From Rapana venosa (lineage: Eukaryota; Mollusca; Gastropoda; Neogastropoda; Muricidae): a DNA stretch of 64,000 nucleotides. The stretch spans positions 41,690,326 through 41,754,325 of the forward strand of contig CM054134.1 in the NCBI GenBank assembly GCA_028751875.1, in the 5' to 3' direction. Both the position numbers and the translations under genes were made by a program. Positions within the stretch are counted from its first letter, which is position 1; each line of letters starts with the position of its first letter. This document shows, in pieces, positions 35,801 through 41,800 of the stretch. The notes under the pieces were generated by a model. It worked only from the letters and a program-made list of their open reading frames with translations. It ran no database searches and was not told the DNA's origin.

Positions 35801-38800
35801 CCTGGCATGCATCATGTACACAAACATGAACTGCTTTGAAGTCAAGAATGTGTTTACTGAGGCCAGTAGGCAGACCCCATGCAGAGTAACAAGCTCAGAA
35901 GACATGACACATTCCACCCAATTAGAAACACAGAGAAGAGAAGAGGAAGCTAAAAATCTGTTCTCTAGAGGAAACTTAACCACCAAAAATGATAATGATA
36001 AAAACTTAGCAGGTGGTATTCTTATAAGCTTATTAACATAAATTAAATAGAACATTTCATTTCAAACGATGCATTTTTATGACTTCTGTGACAATTCATG
36101 TTACTTAAAAGGTGTTTTTTTTAGATCAACATTTCAAAAAATAGAAGCTAAGCATGAATCAGAAATTGATGTGCTGTTGACAGCTAATCATTTTAATATG
36201 AGAAGAGCTATGTGTTGGGTTAAAAAGAAAATGTTTTCCATCTCAAGTTGTCTGGTTGCAGAAAGCTGAAGCAGATTCAAGAAGCACAAAACATTGTCAC
36301 CAACACCATCCTTTGTACTGTTTGTGGTGGTGCTGGCCACATTGCCCAAGATTGTAAAGAAAAACGGTAAGATTTGGGTTTCTTAACTTAAAATTTTGTG
36401 AATAGGGACGATGAATATAGCTTCCTTTAGTGTGCTCTATCTCTGGTGAGCTTTGAAGTAGAAAGCTCATGTAGATTTTTAGAGTTTCAAAGGAAAATGT
36501 TCAATGTTACTTCATCATTTTGCATGAATAAAATTGACATGCTTTTCGGCCTGTCGTAATGAATTAGGAAAAGGTCATGCATTTTATCTTTTAAGAAAAG
36601 CAAGCAATTATGTAATAGGTTAAGGGTGTGAATAATGTACACCTGTGATTGAAACTGGATCATGCTGGGTCATGCATGTTGCCTGACTTTGAACTATTCT
36701 TGAAATATATATGTAATCATTTTATGTTCTGTTTAGTGCACAAGCTAGCATTGACATGTCAAAAGGAGAAATACATCTAATAGATTTTATAGAAATGATT
36801 GGAATTGGATATTGTTGGCTCCAGATATGTGGGGGTATTTTACTCAGGAAAGTAGAGGCTTTCTAACTTTCTTTTTCCTTTTTTCTTCTTCTAAATTTCT
36901 GGAGTAAATTTTATTCTCTTGCAAAGTCTGCAAATAAATGTTTTGGAAAAATCTGCAGGAGAATGAAAAATCCTGAATGTAAAAAATCATTAAGAACTTC
37001 TGAGCGTAGTTTGTCCTTAAAAAAGTATTTCTTATTACAGGGATTAGTTCTTTGAAAATCTTATTGTTTTAGTAAGGGAACATATGTTAACAAGGATGGT
37101 TGAGATAGAACAGGTGATGCTGATTGTATATTTTTATGAATAAAACTTGTTAGCAAAAATGCTGATACTTAATCATAGTGTTTACTGTGAACAGACCTGG
37201 AGACACGTTCAGGATGACTCAACTCCAGACTCCCACTGACCGGGCGAAGATGGACAGTGAGGTAAGCTTGTTAAATGTCATCATGTCCTTGCTTGTCTGT
37301 AGCCCACTCCCACACATACACACACACACACTCATCCTTTTGTTTTGCTGTCATAAGGGTGTATTGGAAGACTGTAGTTTGCCTCTACATGGTTTTTATC
37401 TTCTAGAAAAAACAACCCAACATAGCATGTAAGTAATAAGTACAAGCTGTAATAAAGATCTCGACAATATTAAGCATTCTTATGATCTTGACAGAAGGGT
37501 AAAGTACCCTTTCCATCTCAATTCTCAAACTGTTTTTAGAATTTCTCTGATGTAAAATTCCATTTGTTTCCTTTATTTTCTTCAAATCTGTAATATGATT
37601 TTTGAAAATAACATAAAACAGTGTAAAACTAGTTTCAGCAATGTCAGAATCATAATGAGGATCAGGGACATGTCAAAACAGTTCCTTATTTAATGAAATG
37701 GCATTTTTGTCGTGTCTTAAAATGATGTATCTTTTCAAAAAATCTGTTGTAGATAATTATTTGAAATTTTGGATGCTTCTTGATCCTATTATTATCTTTC
37801 ATTTAAAATAGAAACCATCAAATTCTATGATGTTTGAAAAAATGAGTGATCCTACCTACTTTTAGGATAGGGGATTTTACCCGTAGGTAACATCAGTACT
37901 GACTCTTTTTCCCCAAAGTCCTTCAAATGATACTATAGAGGCTTCATGTGTGAGCGCATTCAGAACATCTTGTGCACATATGAAAAACCTATTCTGCCTT
38001 TCATGGTAGGCCATTTCATGCTGGTAGGAATGGATGACAATTTTTTTTTAATGCATGCACACAGGTGTCCTGTTTAGACAGTGTACCTGAAGTCGGAATG
38101 TGGCTACCTTAATGTTGGGTTTAAAAAAAAAAAGTTCGCATATGACAGAATCTCGCCATTGGTGAACCTGTTGAGCTCTAGCAAGGAACAAAAGAAAGCC
38201 AGCAAGAACCCCCTCCCCCGTGAGAAATCTGCATGATCCATGCAGGTATGTAAGTGCTAGATTGGGTTTGTAAATAAACAGAGAAAGACTGATGGGCTGG
38301 AGATAAAGAGCGAAGTGCCTTACATGCCTTACATAGATGGCTTGATGAAAAAAAGCAAATGCATTGATTATTCAATGTACCATCTGGAAATAAAATTTTG
38401 ACTTGACTTGACTTGACTTGACATATGTTTCAGTATATGTCCCTGATGGCAGAACTTGGTGAAGGACCTCCGCCAAAGTCCACGCCTGCACCAACCCCTT
38501 CAGTTCAGCGCCCCTCACTCTTCCAGAACCAGATGCCTCCCAATCCTATGGTGAGTTCTACCGCTGGATATCATCTCCCCTCTGACTGACTCCATTCAAC
38601 TCATTATGACCTTTCTTCCCCCTTCTCAGTCTCTTTATTTTTCTACTTTGTGTTGGTTCTCTTATTTGTGTGCTTGTATATGTGTATGATTAAAGCCACA
38701 TTTGCAATTTTGATATCCAGTGCCTTTATGTTTGTTTTTTAGAGGCATTTCATCAGACTGTTTTTACTTAATAGTTTTAAAGAATGCTAGTTGCATGTAT

Positions 38801-41800
38801 CGCAGAACTGCTCTAAGTACAAGATAAAAACAGTAGTGATTATTACTATAGACTGCATACTGATAATACAAAAACAAACTGAATTTGTGTTTTAATGAAT
38901 TTTCCTGGACAGGCCTTCAACCCACCCTGGCAGCAGCAACAGCAACAGCAGCAGCAGCCTGGAATGCCTACCTCTCGAGTCACTCTTCTGCAAACCCCCC
39001 CAGGCCTTCTGCCCAATATGTCTCAGTCAGGACGCATGCCACCTCCTGCTCCAGTGCCCCTGCCCAATCCCCTCACTTCTCAGGCTCCTCCTGCTGTAAG
39101 ACCCTGGCAACCTCCACATTTGAACACATCTGCCCCTTCCATTCTGCCCAGCACTAGTGTACCTATGGGTGAGTCCACAAGGAAATACTGAATTGGTTTG
39201 TCAACCTGACCAGTTCATTTGTTAATGTGTAGTGTGTTTTCCAGTGTGTGATTTTAAGGTCTGATGAGTGCATAAAGCTGTAAAGCATCTGTACAGTAAT
39301 CTTTGCATCATTCATCTGTGTGTCATTGTCCAGTTTGATTCCATGGTCAGAATTTAGGTGTCTTAACTAGTCAAAGACGTATGTAAAAAGTAAAAGTATT
39401 TGAGGTCCCAGGCTCGGTTCAGTGATAAATACGACTTTGCATCATCTAACTTCAAAGTCATTGTAGTATCTAATGATTGAATTTTTTCACATTGCATCAT
39501 CTTTCAACATTGCATCATCAATAACTTCAAAGTCATTGTAGTTTATGATGATTGAAAACATCAACGTTTCAGCACATAAAACTTCAAGGTCATTGTAGTA
39601 TATTATTGAAAATTTTAATATTGCATCATCTACAACTTCAAAGCCATTATGGTATCTGAAGATTGCTAAAATTTCAGCATTGCGTCATCTGTAACTTCAA
39701 AGCCGTTATAGTATCTGAAGATTGAAAATTTCAACACTGCATCATATATAACTTAATAATAAGAATAATAATAAAATATATAAATATATATATTAAATTC
39801 CATTTATTTTAAAAAAAATATTATATATAACTTCAAAGTCATCGTAGTATCTGGTGGTTGAGAATTTCAAAACTTCATCATATATAACTTCAAAGTCATT
39901 GTAGTATCTGAACCATCCATGTGGATACTTGGGGCATGTCAATATAGATAGCATCCCCATATTCTGGAAGTGCTGTGCTAGGAAATCTCACTTTTCTCTC
40001 CCTCTTTTTCTGCCACGTTCCTTTTCTTCCTGTTGCCTCCTTGTCTATTTTTGTCCTCCTTGGTCCATTCTCCTGCCTTTTATCCTGAAAGACTTCAAAT
40101 ATAACAGTTCTCTTGCACCCTGAAGTCCCAGCGCAGTGCATTTTCAATCATATGACAGGTAGAAGCAGTTGCAGTCTGAATGTTTGATGAAGAAGTAGTA
40201 TCTGATGAGAACAAATTTCAGCATGGGTACATTCCATTATTTCTCTTCTCTACTCTGAATTTCACTTTGGCAATTGCCAAAGCTACATTTGTTTTTAAAG
40301 GCCTGTTAGTAATTTTTGTGAACTTAGTGTATGCGAAAGGAAGCGTAAGGTGTGTTTTGTATTTTGTGCCATGTGCAAAATAACACTTCTGTGATATTTT
40401 GATGTGCAGGTGTCCCACCCCCACCCAACATGCAGAATTCAGCACCCCCACCCCCACCAGTCACCAGCCAGGCAGGCAGCAACATGCCATGGAACCTCAA
40501 CCCCATGCAGCAGCAGCAGCAGCACAGCATGGCTCACCCTGGCATGGGCCAACCAGGCATGGGCCAACCAGGCATGGGTCAGCCAGGCATGGGTCAACAG
40601 CCTGGCCTTCCTCAACCCAACCTGAACCAGCAAGGCATGGTGCAACCTGGCATGAACCAAGCCAGCATGGCCCAGCAAGGCATGAGTCAGCCTGGAATGG
40701 TGCAGCCTGGAATGGGCCAACCTGTCATGGGCCAGCCCCCTATGGGACAGCCTGGCTTGGCTCAGCCTGGCATGCCACAGTCCGGTATGCAACGTTTTCG
40801 ATGGAATTGACTTTTGACAACAAAGAGGTGTCCTTCTGTTTGTTTTTGTTCTGTTGGGTTGCATTCTATATTAGGAACTTGTTAAACATGTTTGTGCCAG
40901 TTCTGATAATGACATTCTTTGGGTTGAAATTAATTTTTTAATGTTACCATTTATTAAGTGTTGATGTTTTTGTATTGTTATTCAGATATGTATATATATA
41001 CAGTGCAGAAATGCAGCAGATAAAAGCATTTGCTCACATGCAAGAAGTAAACATTCAAGATAATTTGTGATTCAAGATGTCTTATTAAATGAATTGTGCT
41101 CTGGTTTCACTGTAAACTTCTATTCATGCCATGATTGTCTTTTAGCCTATGACTGACATAAATTCAGTGTTGATTCTAGGCTGTGCTATTGCAGCCCGCA
41201 TTTTTTATCTTCTGGGTGCAAAAAGTTTCACACAGTACGTCCAGTTGGGTGCAAAAAAGTTTTTGCACAGTGTGTCCTATAATGTGCAAAAAGAAGTTAG
41301 GGCAGTGCATCCCTTCATGATGTTGGAGATATAAAAAAACCCCATATAATTTGCAGGGGTTAATAGACGTGATAAGCAAGAATGATTGGGTGGTGATGGT
41401 TTTCCAATTTTAATGTGCCACAACTAGTAAAGAACTTTATCAGTGCCAAGACTTACCATAGTTATCAGTGACAGTGAGTTGAATTGAATCATGTGAAAAG
41501 AGAGAATACATAGATGTACAATTGTGCAAATATTACATGACACAACAGTGTAAATGAGCAACAAAATATCCCTTTTTTCTTTTGGACAGTTCTGTTTGTT
41601 GCCGGAAGGGGGGGGGGGATGGACAAAACCCCTTTTTTTTCAATACAGTGGACCCTCTGTTCCCTCCTTTTTGTTCGAAATCCTATAATCAACACTGAAT
41701 TCATGCACCAGAAATTGCTGAAAATGAAAGGACATTGATGACTCAAAATTTCAGTAAAAGAAAACTGTGTTTTCTTACAAAATATTTGCCCCTGAAAATC

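Larger units (their letters stand above)
31366..36261 (+). other. SF1 intron 7
   Basis: 4.9 kb with a piggyBac-like MITE, a second degraded copy, a SINE and an antisense CR1/L2-like LINE. Nothing was recognised in 35810-36261. Confidence 0.6.
39169..40409 (+). other. SF1 intron 11
   Basis: Largely filled by a minisatellite (39448-39911) and one copy of repeat R1 (39915-40200). Confidence 0.7.

Noticed and set aside
39448..39911. CRISPR array
   Set aside because: Imperfect units with no regular repeat-spacer alternation, in an animal intron.
40399..40941. 180-residue open frame and the antisense 141-residue frame over SF1 exon 12
   Set aside because: By-products of the 15-bp repeat; the homologous, splice-consistent frame is the SF1 one.
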